Source of the DNA: Aradus depressus
Lineage: Eukaryota; Arthropoda; Insecta; Hemiptera; Aradidae
DNA length: 64,000 nucleotides
NCBI GenBank assembly: GCA_963662175.1
Contig: OY759220.1
Location: 45,418,136 to 45,482,135, forward strand
Direction: 5' to 3'
Shown here: piece after piece, positions 42,272 to 53,421 of the stretch
Layout: each line of letters begins with the position of its first letter
Numbering within the stretch: position 1 is the first letter of the stretch
Program-made: the position numbers and the translations under genes
The notes under the pieces: model-generated
What the model was told of the DNA's origin: nothing
The model's input: the letters and a program-made list of their open reading frames with translations, nothing else
Databases searched by the model: none

Positions 42272-42515
42272 CTCAATATCTCAGATCTCAGGTTGTTATC
42301 TGGGAGATGGAAACATATTGAGCACGCCATCCGCCATGGTCCTGAGCCTGTGAGATACTCATTAAAAACCCCTACCCTATATGAATATACCCAGATAGGC
42401 AAAATTTAGGATTTCCAGAGTAGGATCAACCAGAGTGACGAAAGAACGCTCTGGTAGCAGGCGATATGACCTTGAAGTTAAAGCCCGAGGATGAGTCACA
42501 ATAACTAACTAACCA
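42272..42515 (+). mobile_element. SINE copy, 5' part damaged
   Basis: Starts near CTCAGATCTCAGGTTG, and retains GAGCACGCCATCC, GGCAAAATTTAGGATTTCC, GAGTGACGAAAGAACGCTCTG and GATGAGTCACAATAACTAAC. The tRNA head is mostly lost. At 42525-42590 a terminal scrap of family A (- strand, CTTCGTACAGCTGGGGAAGT) follows. Confidence 0.75.
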
Positions 42516-42713
42516 ATAGTAGAATCGAATTTCTGACAGATTACATAACTTGTTCTATACTTCGTACAGCTGGGGAAGTAATTAGGAACTTATAAAGTAT
42601 ATAGTTGTTATAATAGCCGTGTAGCGCTGATGTATGTGTGGTCCATCTTGTTAGCATTCCCTCCCGGTTGTAAAAATCTTCACTGTCCCCTTGCGGAGAA
42701 GGTTACACAGTTG

Positions 42714-43294
42714 TTAACCCTCCGTCGGGCGCAATATTTGGGGTCACGAGTTCGGGCGCAATGTGCCCAACAGGCACACGACAAAAACAGCTAAGTTTGT
42801 GTGGAGGAAACTATCTTTTATTTTTCAAAACGGCCACAGTACATTATATGATTGGTTTTGCAAGGGTTTTCAAAGTAAAACTTGTAAAATAAGATGGCCA
42901 CAATGACAAATCCAAACAAAGCTCCAAACAGGTGTTATAACCTTCAACCTTTCATTTTTTTGGATGATTTTGGTGTTAAAAAATATGCTGCCAGAAGGCA
43001 TAGGATATATATTTAGTGTTAGATGGACAGAATAATCCATTATAATAATCAGAACTGCAAAGTACGTATCGTAAGAATTGTGACGAAATTGGGCGCAATG
43101 AGCTTCTCAGGCCACTTTGTCAAATATAAACAATTACGAAGGTTCAACTCTAACTGAGTGGTACACGTTAGAAGATTTGTGAAAAACAGACAGCTACTGA
43201 GAAGCCCCACCCGCTAGGCCATCTATGGACGTCGTAGCAAACTAAAATGTCGCAGCTGTGCCTGACAGATCAGTTGCGCCCGACGGAGGGTTAA
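42714..43294. mobile_element. piggyBac-type MITE
   Basis: TTAA flanks on both sides (42714-42717 and 43291-43294), and perfect 17-bp terminal inverted repeats CCCTCCGTCGGGCGCAA. Length between TTAA copies 573 bp. No transposase. It ends 41 bp from the ABCG exon at 43336, on the intron side. TTAA plus CCC.. ends are diagnostic of piggyBac-like elements. Confidence 0.92.
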
Positions 43295-43335
43295 TGAGAT
43301 GACATCATCAGTCAACGTCTCAACTATAGGTTTAC

Positions 43336-43481
43336 CTTGTAGGTTCGTCGAGGAAGAGTACTGGAGGATTGTTGATAAGCTCCAGGGCTATGGAGAGTCT
43401 CCTCTTCTGGCCGCCAGAGAGCTGCTCTGTCCTTGTTCCTTTACACTCCTTGATACCCAGCAGGTGCTGTACTTCAGATAC
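43336..43481 (-). CDS. ABCG half-transporter exon (signature motif and Walker B)
   Basis: Acceptor TTTTCTGTCCAG ends at 43482 and donor GTAAAC starts at 43335. [13 protein letters not shown], then [20 protein letters not shown] (ABC signature LSGGQ) and [10 protein letters not shown] (Walker B with catalytic Glu), ending two bases into Ser. It joins 60230 in phase 0 and 40580 in phase. The catalytic residues are intact, so this half-transporter should hydrolyse ATP. Confidence 0.95.
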
Positions 43482-43679
43482 CTGGACAGAAAACAGAAGT
43501 AATATGTTACCGGGAAGTGTTATCAGATCAGAAAACATAAGGGTTCGGTGAGTCACCATTCCACTCATGTTTTGATTAATAAAAAAGATTCTCTATTATA
43601 GATTTTGTCTAACCCATTGCCCTGATTCTTAAATATTAGATGATTTCATGGTTTCGAAATTCGAGCTCATCACGAAAAG

Positions 43680-43795
43680 GGAGACTGCCTTCTGAGCTCA
43701 AGATCGCGGGTTCAAAACCCGGCCAAGGCCCTTACATTATTTTATATAGAAGGAAAGCCCGGGCATGAGTCATAATAACTAATTAACTTACTAAA
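43680..43795 (+). mobile_element. SINE copy with internal deletion
   Basis: TGCCTTCTGAGCTCAAGATC, GCGGGTTCAAAACC and the tail GCCCGGGCATGAGTCATAATAA are joined directly, with the central ~180 bp missing. Confidence 0.8.
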
Positions 43796-44049
43796 AGTAA
43801 ACATTTATTCGTATTATAAATATTTGGTCTGAAATTGGAATATCTGGAGATTGAAGCTCTGGTGGGGATGAGGACTAAGGTACTGGTTGGCCTCGCACTG
43901 GTGTTCTGTAAGTCAACATGTCGTATATCCTATAGAGACAGAGCCACAGACAAGGTCAGGTCACTGACCGCATTCTTCGGTCCTTCTTACCAACTAGCAG
44001 TTCCTTAACTAGTCACGTGACATACATAGCATAACGTACTATCGTGAAA

Positions 44050-44175
44050 TGTGCCTCATGCCCGGGCTGTTAATAAGAGGTCATATGTCGCCTACTACCA
44101 GAGTCCTAAATGGTTTAGTTACCTAGCGTACGGGTCATTAACGAGTATCTGACACAAGGTCGAGACCACTCATAA
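44050..44175 (-). mobile_element. SINE 3' fragment (- strand)
   Basis: Reads on the - strand TAATGACCCG, TAGTAGGCGACATATGAC and GCCCGGGCATGAGGC: the 3' half of the SINE family. Confidence 0.7.
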
Positions 44176-44179
44176 AATT

Positions 44180-44480
44180 TAGAACGGCATGATTCGACAT
44201 TTAAAAAAAATTGTCGGCGAATCACCGTCAATGTACTTCCCCAGGACAAATTAATCGATTATCTTTTCGCTCCCCCTCCAAAACCAGTCGACCGTTTGTG
44301 CTAATGTTCAAGAGTTAACTTACATAGGGTCTCCTTAATCCTCAAACAAAATGTTGCATAGATACGTTCATTATTTCTCCTTACCCCCTTCCTTCGGTCG
44401 ATTTGGCTGAAAATCTACATGTGTTGTCTTTATGGGGTTTCGGTTACACATATAAAATTTCGGATTGATGCATTCTATCT
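44180..44480 (-). repeat. Family A copy (- strand)
   Basis: GGCGAATCACCGTCAATGTA, CCAAAACCAGTCGACCG and GGTCGATTTGGCTGAAAATC are the - strand family words. Confidence 0.7.
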
Positions 44481-44589
44481 TATAAGCCTGGCTGTAGCTA
44501 CTAGCCGGGAAGATAATGTTACTAACCTGCTTAAAAGCATTGTCCAGGTAACGCCATATTGCACTAATTTGTTATTTATTGTAATATTT

Positions 44590-44880
44590 TTACTTTCCCA
44601 GCTACACGAAATAGTATAGGGGAAGTAATATAATCGGTCAAAATACGATGCGGAGTTTTCAACGGAATTTTATACCTTCCGACCTCTAGATTCCATTCTA
44701 TCCGTATTCATCGACACAACTTTCATAAGAGGATTTAGGAGTCTCTATGTAAGGCAACTGTTGAATGTTAGTGCAAACGGTCGACAGGTTTTGGAGGGGG
44801 AGCGAAAACTTAATTGATTAATTAATTGTGGGGAAGTACATTGGCGATGGCTTACCGACGACTTGAGATGCATAGCAAAA
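44590..44880 (+). repeat. Family A copy (+ strand), internally deleted
   Basis: Starts TTTCCCAGCTACACG...GGGGAAGTA, jumps from the CTAGATTCCATTCT side to AGGAGTCTCTATGTAAGGC and ends GGGAAGTACATTGGC. Confidence 0.7.
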
Positions 44881-45228
44881 AAAAATCGGGTGCTGCAACT
44901 CTGAGTTGCGAGATAGCGAAAGTGTCAAGAATCAAATACAACAAATCATTTCAATAAAATTTTTGAACCTTGAAACAATTTAAAAACAATATAGAAGAAA
45001 ACATTCATAAGCATAATAATTTTTAAAAAATGAAAATTTGGTTTACAATTTTTATAAAGAGTTTATTCGATACAAATATTATTTTCAAATTCATAGATCA
45101 AATAGTTTTAGAATGGTGAACAATTTTATGAAGCGTTTATTTAAATGAATGCTATTTTCACATTTATACATGATGTAGGACAATAATGTAATTGTTACAT
45201 GTTTTGTGAAGTTCAATTAACAATTCGA

Positions 45229-45569
45229 GGGCGCCGGTAGCTCAGTGGTATGCGTGCTTGCCTTCTGAGCTCAAGATCGTGGGTTCGAAACCCGACCGAG
45301 GCCTTTTAGTTTATTTTATTTGGGAGGTCAAATAAACTTAAGCACGCCGTCCTTCGGATGGCACGTTAAGCGATGGTCCCGAGCCTGTACGATGTCAGGT
45401 ACTCGTTAAAGACCCCTATCCTAGGTGAATAAAAATTTAGGGTAGGCAAAATTTAGGACTCCCATAGTAGAGTCGGGCTCATGTCCACCAGAGTGACGAA
45501 AGAGCGCTCTGGTAGTAGGCGATATGACCTCGTAGTTAAAGCCCGGGCATGAGTCATAAAACCTAACCT
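45229..45569 (+). mobile_element. Full-length tRNA-derived SINE with 14-bp TSD
   Basis: 341 bp between perfect direct repeats AATTAACAATTCGA (45215-45228 and 45570-45583). The tRNA-like head has box A GGTAGCTCAGTGGTATGC-like and box B GTGGGTTCGAAACCC. The central block CCTTCGGATGGCACGTTAAG follows, then the 3' part GAGTGACGAAAGAGCGCTCT and GCCCGGGCATGAGTCATAA with a short CTAA-type tail. It is the reference copy for ten family members in this window. Confidence 0.9.
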
Positions 45570-46466
45570 AATTAACAATTCGATTTACATGTGTGATTTT
45601 ATTCAGTATTGGGCGATGATATGAAAAATAAGAAAGAGTTTATTCGATAAAAATATAAAGCGGAACGAAGACAGTGTGAAGCGCTCTCTCTCTCTCTCTC
45701 TCTCGGCGCATGCGCGATACGTTTTACCGAAAGTAACATAACGCACTTTTCGAACATGGGGTGCCGGCCTACCAAATTATAAGACGTTGTCACGTCAAGA
45801 AAAAATTTCACAAATGCTAATTTAAAAAAAACTGGACCTTAAGCATTGGCTTCTTAGCGGCTGATGCACTTTTCAAATTTCACTCCATTTCATTAGTACT
45901 TTCTCTAACTGCATTCTGGTAATGTACACGTGTATAATTCCCTGTTAAAGAGAAACGATCCTTTTAACTCAATGAAAAAGAATAAATGTTATGTCATTTC
46001 GAATTCAAGGATATTTCCTTTTGTAGTTGTCTGCAATCAAAATTATTTTTTATTTTTTTCTCAAATTGAATGATTAATTAAACTTACATTGTTTTCGAAA
46101 AATAATGTACTACAGCTACATAACTGCATCCACGTGTTATGCATTTTTTATTAATTTTTTCTTGTTCAATTGCATAAATGAATTGCCAATAAGAATGTTT
46201 TGTTTTTGTTTGAATCTCTTGTAAAAAATGCATTATAATGAGATGGAATAATTGTGCATAAAACATTGTACTGTTTCGTTATCGTTTGAAGTGGCAGCTC
46301 AATTGGCTATCAGTCTTTGACGTCACATGTCTTATATGGCGTTAGATAAATAGAAAAACAGTTCCGAACCTTACAAGAAACTATTGAACGTTGTACAGAG
46401 AACTAGCAGTAATCATACAGTACGTCTTTATTAGGTTTCTCCAGGTTACCCGTCTTCGTTCGGAGT

Positions 46467-47368
46467 AACATTAAGCTGGCTAGTAACATATACTAATCGG
46501 TTAGTAACTGTGGTAAAAAAAATTATGTTAAATTAAAATAAATAAAAAATATATAATTAAATTAATTAATAATAATGAAATAATAATTAAAACGAAAAGA
46601 ATAAATAATAATACAAACAATAAATTAACAAATTTTCTGTAGAAATTGTATCTCTTTGGTCTTTTACTAAATTTTGATTTCTACAGTAGTTTTCGAAAAG
46701 GGCCCTAAAAATATCAAAAGTTCAAGACGTGAAATTTTTAAGAAAGTGCACGTATTTAAAAAAAAAATTCAATTAACCAACTTTTTATTTGGATTTCTAA
46801 AAAGATGCCATTTTTAATAATTTATTAATCTAATCCAAAGGTTTTCAAATTAAATGAATAGGATAGAATTTACGAGAACAAATAGTTTGGGTTTATTTTC
46901 AAAGAAAAAATCAAAAGAAAAATTTTTAAAACTAAATTCTTAACACTATTTCAGTCTTTTTTCTGTTAAATATTTTTTGCCATTCTCTAAAATTAAGTTA
47001 TATATTTCTGGGCATATATCATGTACATATAAATAAATAACAGTACCTTCTTCGCGGATCAATTTCACCGTCAATACACTCCTATTTAGATCATTGCATC
47101 TTAAGCCTAATCACCACTCTCTATCTTCACTCAGACCGTCGCCCTTCCAACCCAGGCCTCAACTCTCTCTACACACTCTAAAAAAACAGCTGGTGGCCGT
47201 GTTTTTTTTTTACTCATTTGTTTTAAAAGAAATTTGCTTTTTATAAAAAAATAAATATAATTAATTTTTTAATATTAATAATTTAATCATTTTAATGTGT
47301 GTATTGTTTTTTATACATCACAGTAACATTAAGCTGGCTAGTAACATATACTAGTCGGTTAGTAACAT
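46467..47368. repeat. 43-bp direct repeat pair, about 860 bp apart
   Basis: AGTAACATTAAGCTGGCTAG followed by TAACATATACTA.TCGGTTAG occurs at about 46467 and again at about 47325, with one difference. The DNA between is AT-rich without TE ends that I can see, and includes a GC-richer block at 47040-47180 (CTTCTTCGCGGATC, CAACCCAGGCCTCAAC). Confidence 0.8.
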
Positions 47369-47454
47369 TAGGATACACGACTAGAAATAAGTTGACATTT
47401 TTAATGACTTTGAGAACGGTGGTTTGTGTCTCACCCTTTAAGAAGCTCTACACT

Positions 47455-47640
47455 AGCAACTTCATCAATATTGATTGAGTAATTATATGCCCCAACTTGT
47501 TACAAACACAAGGACAGACAAAACTACAGATTTATAGAGAGAGATGAAAATTCTTATTAAAGACTATCTGTTACATAGATAGATATATGCTGTAGGACCA
47601 CGTGCTCAAGGACAGCCAGTTTTTGTACAACTCCTCATAT
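47455..47640 (+). repeat. Dispersed repeat, partner of 59880-60040 (inverted)
   Basis: AACTTCATCAATATT, CCAACTTGTTACAAACACAA, GAGAGATGAAAATTCTTATT and AAAGAC recur inverted at 59880-60040. The two copies bracket the Helitron array. Confidence 0.85.
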
Positions 47641-48209
47641 AAAATTAAAATAAAATATTTATAAATAATTTACAAAAAGTACATTGTACTGTGTCAATGG
47701 TGTGCTTATTCAGGTTCAACAAAAGAGGAAAATTCTTTACTTACCTGGTCTGTTTGTATCTTCGCGTGTCTGGAGTACTAAACCTTAGATCATTCGGAGA
47801 GTAATTTTACACCCTAACTAAAAAATCCACTTGTATAAGATTGGTGATTTGTGTAGGGAACATATCTAGATTCTACAGAAGCCGTAATATCAACGGAACA
47901 AAATATAGACTAGAACATCCCCCCTCCCCAGGTTGGAAGCCATAAAAAATACTCCTTATTTTCCAATTTCAATTACTTTCATTATGGAATTTTTAAACAA
48001 AACACAAGTATATTTGTTACTAGTTCGTCTTCTTTATAAGAACCATTATTTTTATTCAACTAGAACTTGCCAATTAAATGGACACTTTTTAAATTTTGAC
48101 AATGTCTCCCTACACGTTTTGCCGAATTTACTATGAACTGCAATCTGCTATATCTATATTAATAAAGCTGAAACGGGGTTTGTTTGTTTGTTTGTATGTT
48201 TGTTCCAGC

Positions 48210-50270
48210 ATCACGCCCAAACGGCTGGACGGATTTTTATGAAGCTTCCCATGTAGCATCCCTATGAGCCCGATTGAAAAATAGGCTATGTGGCGTCCCA
48301 AAATTTTGATCGGGAGGGGGGGTTGTAAGGGGGGCCTAAGTATATAAACAGTGCTAACTCATTAACTAATGGACGAATTGTCATGAAATTTCACATGTAG
48401 TCTCTTTAAAAGTCAAAAAGCAAAAAAAAGGTGTGTGGCGTCCCAAAGTTTTGAACTGGTGGGGGGGTTGTGGGGGGGCCTAAGTATAAATATAGAACTA
48501 ACTCATTAACTAATGGGCGAATCGTCATGAAATTTCACATGTAGTATTTTTAAAAGCCAAATAGGAAAAAAAGATGTGTGGCGTCCCAAAGTTTTGAACG
48601 GGAGGGGGGGTTGTGGGGGGGCCTAAGTATAAATATAGAGCTAACTCTTTAACAGTTGGTCGCATTGTCACGAAGTTTCACATGTAGTATTCCTGAAGAC
48701 CAAATAAAAAAATAGGCGGTGTGACGGCTCAAAATTTTTTACGGGAGGGGGGGTAGTGGGGGGGCCTAAGTATAAATATAGAGCTAACTCATTAACTAAT
48801 GGGCGAATCGTCATGAAATTTCACATGTAGTATTTTTAAAAGCCAAATAGGAAATAAAGGTGTGTGGCGTCCCAAAGTTTTGAACGGGAGGGGGGGTTGT
48901 GGGGGGGCCTAAGTATAAATATAGAGCTAACTCATTAACTAATGGGCGAATCGTCATGAAATTTCACATGTAGTATTTTTAAAAGCTAAATAGGAAAAAA
49001 AGGTGTGTGGCGTCCAAAAGTTTTGAACGGGAGGGGGGGTTGTGGGGGGCCTAAGTATAAATATAGAGCTAACTCATGAACTAATGGGCGAATCGTCATG
49101 AAATTTCACATGTAGTATTTTGAAAAGCCAAATAGGAAAAAAAGGTGTGTGGCGTCCCAAAGTTTTGAACGGGAGGGGGGGTTGTGGGGGTGCCTAAGTA
49201 TAAATATAGAGCTAACTCTTTAACAGTTGATCGCATTGTCACGAAGTATCACATGTAGTATTCCTGAAGACCAAATAAAAAAATAGGCGGTGTGACGGCT
49301 CAAAATTTTTTACGGGAGGGGGGTAGTGGGGGGGCCTAAGTATAAATATAGAGCTAACTCATTAACTAATGGGCGAATCGTCATGAAATTTCACATGTAG
49401 TATTTTTAAAAGCCAAATAGGAAAAAAAGGTGTGTGGCGTCCCAAAGTTTTGAACGGGAGGGGGGGTTGTGGGGGGGCCTAAGTATAAATATAGAGCTAA
49501 CTCTTTAACGGTTGGTCGGATTGTCACGAAATTTCACATGGAGTATTCCTGAAGACCAAATAGAAAAATAGGCGGTGTGACGGCTCAAAATTTTTTACGG
49601 GAGGGGGGGGTAGTTGGGGGGCCTAAGTATAAATATAGAGCTAACTCATTAACTAATGGGCGAATCGTCATGAAATTTCACATGTAGTATTTTTAAAAGC
49701 CAAATAGGAAATAAAGGTGTGTGGCGTCCCAAAGTTTTGAACGGGAGGGGGGGTTGTGGGGGGCCTAAGTATAAATATAGAGCTAACTCCTTAACGGTTG
49801 GTCGGATTGTCACGAAATTTCACATGGAGTATTCCTGAAGGCCAAATAGAAAAATAAGGTGTGTGGCGTTCCAAAGTTTTGATCGGGAGGGGGGGTTGTA
49901 AGGGGGGCCTACGTATATAAATAGTGCTAACTCATTAACTAATGGTCGAATTGTCATGAAATTTCACATGTAGTATTCCTAAAGGTCAAATAGAAATATT
50001 AGGTGTGTGACGGCCCAAAATTTTGAACAGGAAGGAGGGTTGTGGGGGGGGCTAAATATACATATAGAGTTAGCTCATTAACGGTTGGTCGTATTGTCAC
50101 GAAATTTCGCATAAATTATTCCTGAAGGCCAAATAGAAAAATAAGGAGTGTGGCGTCCCGAAGTTTTGAACGGGTGGCGGGGTTGAGGGGGGGGGGGACT
50201 AAGTATAAATATAGAGCTAGCTCATTAACGGTTGATCGTATTGTCATGAATCGGATTGTCATGAATTTCA
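48210..50270 (+). repeat. 143-bp G-rich tandem array, about 14 copies
   Basis: The word CCTAAGTATAAATATAGAGC recurs at 48338, 48481, 48624, 48767, 48910, 49052, 49195, 49337, 49480 and onward, a 142-143 bp step. Each unit carries AAATTTCACATGTAGTAT and a GGG-A-G7-TTGT-G7 block. Two unit types alternate irregularly (GTGTGTGGCGTCC and GGCGGTGTGACGGC), so the array has been amplified in groups. Confidence 0.93.
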
Positions 50271-51376
50271 CATGTAGTAGTAGTAACTATGTATTCGCTG
50301 TGGGGTTCACTGTTGCAAGACATTTACTAGCTGTGATGTCCAGCGTTCCTAATATCGTACTAGCTGTGGGGTCCGCTGTTGCAAGGTACTTACTAGCTGT
50401 AGTGCTCAGCCCCAGCGTTCCTAACTATGTACTGGCTGTGGGGTTCGCTGTTGCAAGGCACCTATAAGACATTCACTAGCTGTAATGCCCAGCGTTTCTA
50501 ATTACGTACTAGCTGTGGGGTCTGCTGTTGCAAGGCGCTAGCAGTGTGGCCCAGCGTATTTCACTCGTAGGTACTAGCTGTGGGGTCCGCCGTTGCAAAA
50601 CTCATACTAGCTGTGATGCCCTGTGGTTCTAACTACATACTATCTGTGGGGTTCGCAGTTGCAAGGCACCTACTACCTGTAGGGCCCAGCGTTCCTAAAA
50701 ACGTACTAGTTGTGGGGTCCGTCGTTGCAAAAGCATACTAGCTGTGATGCCCAGGGTTCCTAATATCGTACTAGCTATGGGGTCCGTTGTTGCAAGGCAT
50801 TTACTAGCTGTAGTGCCCAGCGTTCCTAACTTCGTACTAGCTGTGGGGTCCGTTGTTGCAAGGCATTTACTAGCTGTAGTGCCCAGCGTTCCTAACTATG
50901 TACTAGCTGTGAAGTTCGCTGTTGCAAAGCACTTACTAACTGTAATGCCCAGCGTATTTAACTACATACTAGCTGTGGGGTCCGCTGTTGCAAGGCACTT
51001 AATAGCTGTGATGCCCAGCGTTCCTAACTTCGTACTAGCTGTGGGGTCCGCTGTTGCGAGGCACATACTAGCTGTGGTGACCAGCGTTCCTAACTACGTA
51101 CTAGCTGTTGGGTCCGCCGTCGCAAGGCACATACTAGCTATGATGCCCAGCATTCCCAACTACGTACTAGCTGTGGTGCTCAGCGTTGCAAGCCACATAC
51201 TAGCTGTGGTCACAAACGTTCGTAAGTACGCACTGACTAGGACGTCCAGCGATGCTAAGTATTCACTAGGTGTGGCTTCCGCCGTTGAAAGGCGCATACT
51301 AGCTGTGGTGCCCAGGGGTCCTAAAAACTTACTAGCGTTAGAACAGCTGAAGGACTATAAGCCTTATTCCGTATGA
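50270..51376 (+). repeat. 33/66-bp tandem array, first block, with long open frame
   Basis: Two alternating 33-bp halves: TACTAGCTGTGGGGTCCGCT-type and TACTAGCTGTGATGCCCAGC-type. As 33 is a multiple of three, one frame stays open from 50744 to 51376 (LAVGSAVARHL / LAVMPSVPNYV, 22-residue period). The left part (50270-50743) is degenerate and out of frame. The array ends with AAGGACTATAAGCC, the Helitron 3' region. Confidence 0.9.
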
Positions 51377-51488
51377 ATATTTGATAATTATAACATCATG
51401 AATGTACTGTCGAGGAACTGAATAGCGTTATAGAAGATATTGGGAGAAAAATCAAAGTTCCCCGGACAACGCCGGGTATAACTGCTAT
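51377..51488 (+). other. Internal Helitron 3' end, mutated terminus
   Basis: TATTCCGTATGAATA to CCCCGGACAACGCCGGGTAT and AACTGCTAT: the hairpin has a change and CTAG is CTAT; it runs straight into the 441-bp array. Confidence 0.8.
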
Positions 51489-52830
51489 AGATTTAATATT
51501 TGTTAAAACTGATAGAGAACGACCGGATTATCTGAATCCTACACAAAAATCAAAATAAAAATGTTTTTCAAAAAATTCACGCTATTTAACGGTTTATAGG
51601 CTTAATAAATGTTAAAACTGATACGACAGAATCAGATATATCCGAAAAGTCCCATCCGACGGACGACGTGCTCAAGGCTATTTTCAACCTAAGTGAAATT
51701 TCACCTAACCAGGTTTATTTACATAACATACGTCTCATTATCGAGTACCTCACATTCGAAAAAGCCCTGGATCATCGCTTAAAGTCCCATCCGAAGGACG
51801 ACGTGCTCAAAGTGTTTTTTAACTTCCCGATTGAAACATCTGACCTAAGTGCCTCAACTAGATTTCTAAGTGGCGATTCTGAGCTCGGTAGACTCCATTC
51901 TTGAAATTTCTCGCTTTTTAACGGTTTATAGATTTAATATTTGTTAAAACTGATAGAGAACGACCGGATTATCTGAATCCTACACAAAAATCAAAATAAA
52001 AATGTTTTTCAAAAAATTTGCGCTATTTAACGGTTTATAGGCTTAATAATTGTTAAAACTGATACGAGAGATTCAGATTTATCCGGAAAGTCCCATCCGA
52101 AGGACGACGTGCTCAAGGCTATTTTCAACCTAAGTGGAATTTCACCTACCCAGGTTTATTTACATTACAAACGTCTCATTATCGAGTACCTCACATTCGA
52201 AAAAGCCCTGGATCATCGCTTAATGTCCCATCCGAAGGACGACGTGCTCATAGTTATTTTTCACTTCCCGATTAAAACATCTGACCTAAGTGCCTCAGCT
52301 AGATTTGTAAGTGGCGATCCTGAGCTCGGTAGACTCCATTCTTCAAATTTCTCGCTTTTTAACGGTTTATAGATTAAATATTTCTTAAAACTGATAGAGA
52401 ACGACCGGATTATCTGAACCCCACACAAAAATCAAAATGAAAACGTTTTTCAAAAAATTCGCGCTATTTAACGGTTTATAGGCTTAATAATTGTTAAAAC
52501 TGATACGAGAGATTCAGATTTATCCGGAAAGTCCCATCCGAAGGACGACGTGCTCAAGGCTATTTTCAATCTAAGTGATATTTCACCTACCCAGGTTTAT
52601 TTACATAACATACGTCTCATTATCGAGTACCTCACATTCGAAAAAGCCCTGGATCATCGCTTAATGTCCCATCCGAAGGACGAAGTGCTCAAAGTTATTT
52701 TTAACTTCCCGATTAAAACATCTGACCTAAGTGCCTCAGCTAGATTTCTAAGTGGCGATCCTGAGCTCGGTAGACTCGATTCTTCAAATTTCTTGCTTTT
52801 TAACGGTTTATAGATTTAATATTTGTTAAC
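51489..52830 (+). repeat. 441-bp tandem array, first block (3 copies)
   Basis: The unit contains TTAAAACTGATAGAGAACGA, GTCCCATCCGAAGGACGACG and CTCATTATCGAGTACCTCAC; the anchor GTGCTCAAGGCTATTTTCAA falls at 51668, 52109 and 52550. Each unit is itself a diverged duplication: AACGGTTTATAG...TTAAAACTGATA and GTCCCATCCGAAGG each occur twice, the latter 135 bp apart. An 78-87 codon frame (FNLSEISPTQVYLHN...) is open in all copies but has no ATG. Confidence 0.93.
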
Positions 52831-53421
52831 TGACAGAGCCATAGAGTGTGCTGGTTTCGGATTATGCCAACGTCAGCACAACGTTCAGACTGACTTTAAA
52901 TATGGTGACACCGATCCACTATGGAAGAAAAATGCCAAAACTATGTACTAGCTGTGAAGTTCGCTGTTGCAAAGCACTTACTAACTGTAATGCCCAGCGT
53001 ATTTAACTACATACTAGCTGTGGGGTCCGCTGTTGCAAGGCACTTAATAGCTGTGATGCCCAGCGTTCCTAACTTCGTACTAGCTGTGGGGTCCGTTGTT
53101 GCGAGGAACATACTAGCTGTGGTGACCAGCGTTCCTAACTACGTACTAGCTGTTGGGTCCGCCGTCGCAAGGCACATACTAGCTATGATGCCCAGCATTC
53201 CCAACTACGTACTAGCTGTGGTGCTCAGCGTTGCAAGCCACATACTAGCTGTGGTCACAAACGTTCTTAAGTACGCACTGACTAGGACGTCCAGCGATGC
53301 TAAGTATTCACTAGGTGTGGCTTCCGCCGTTGAAAGGCGCATACTAGCTGTGGTGCCCAGGGGTCCTAAAAACTTACTAGCGTTACAACAGCTGAAGGAC
53401 TATAAGCCTTATTCCGTATGA
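52831..53421 (+). repeat. 33/66-bp array, second block
   Basis: A junction segment (CATAGAGTGTGCTGGTTTCG to ATGGAAGAAAAATGCCAAAA) leads into the array; one frame from ATG 52921 stays open 166 codons with the same LAV...VARH pattern. Almost identical to 54876-55466. Confidence 0.9.

Larger units (their letters stand above)
43482..48152. other. ABCG 16.7-kb intron, left part
   Basis: Besides the SINE, family A and repeat features listed separately, the stretches 45585-46465 and 47641-48152 hold no gene that I recognise. (TC)n of about 20 bp occurs near 45686. Confidence 0.5.

Noticed and set aside
45229..45320. Functional tRNA gene
   Set aside because: Box A/B are present, but the unit continues into a 341-bp SINE with TSD and has several dispersed copies.
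48210..50270. CRISPR-like array
   Set aside because: Units are 143 bp and nearly identical over their entire length; no spacers, no cas genes, eukaryotic context.
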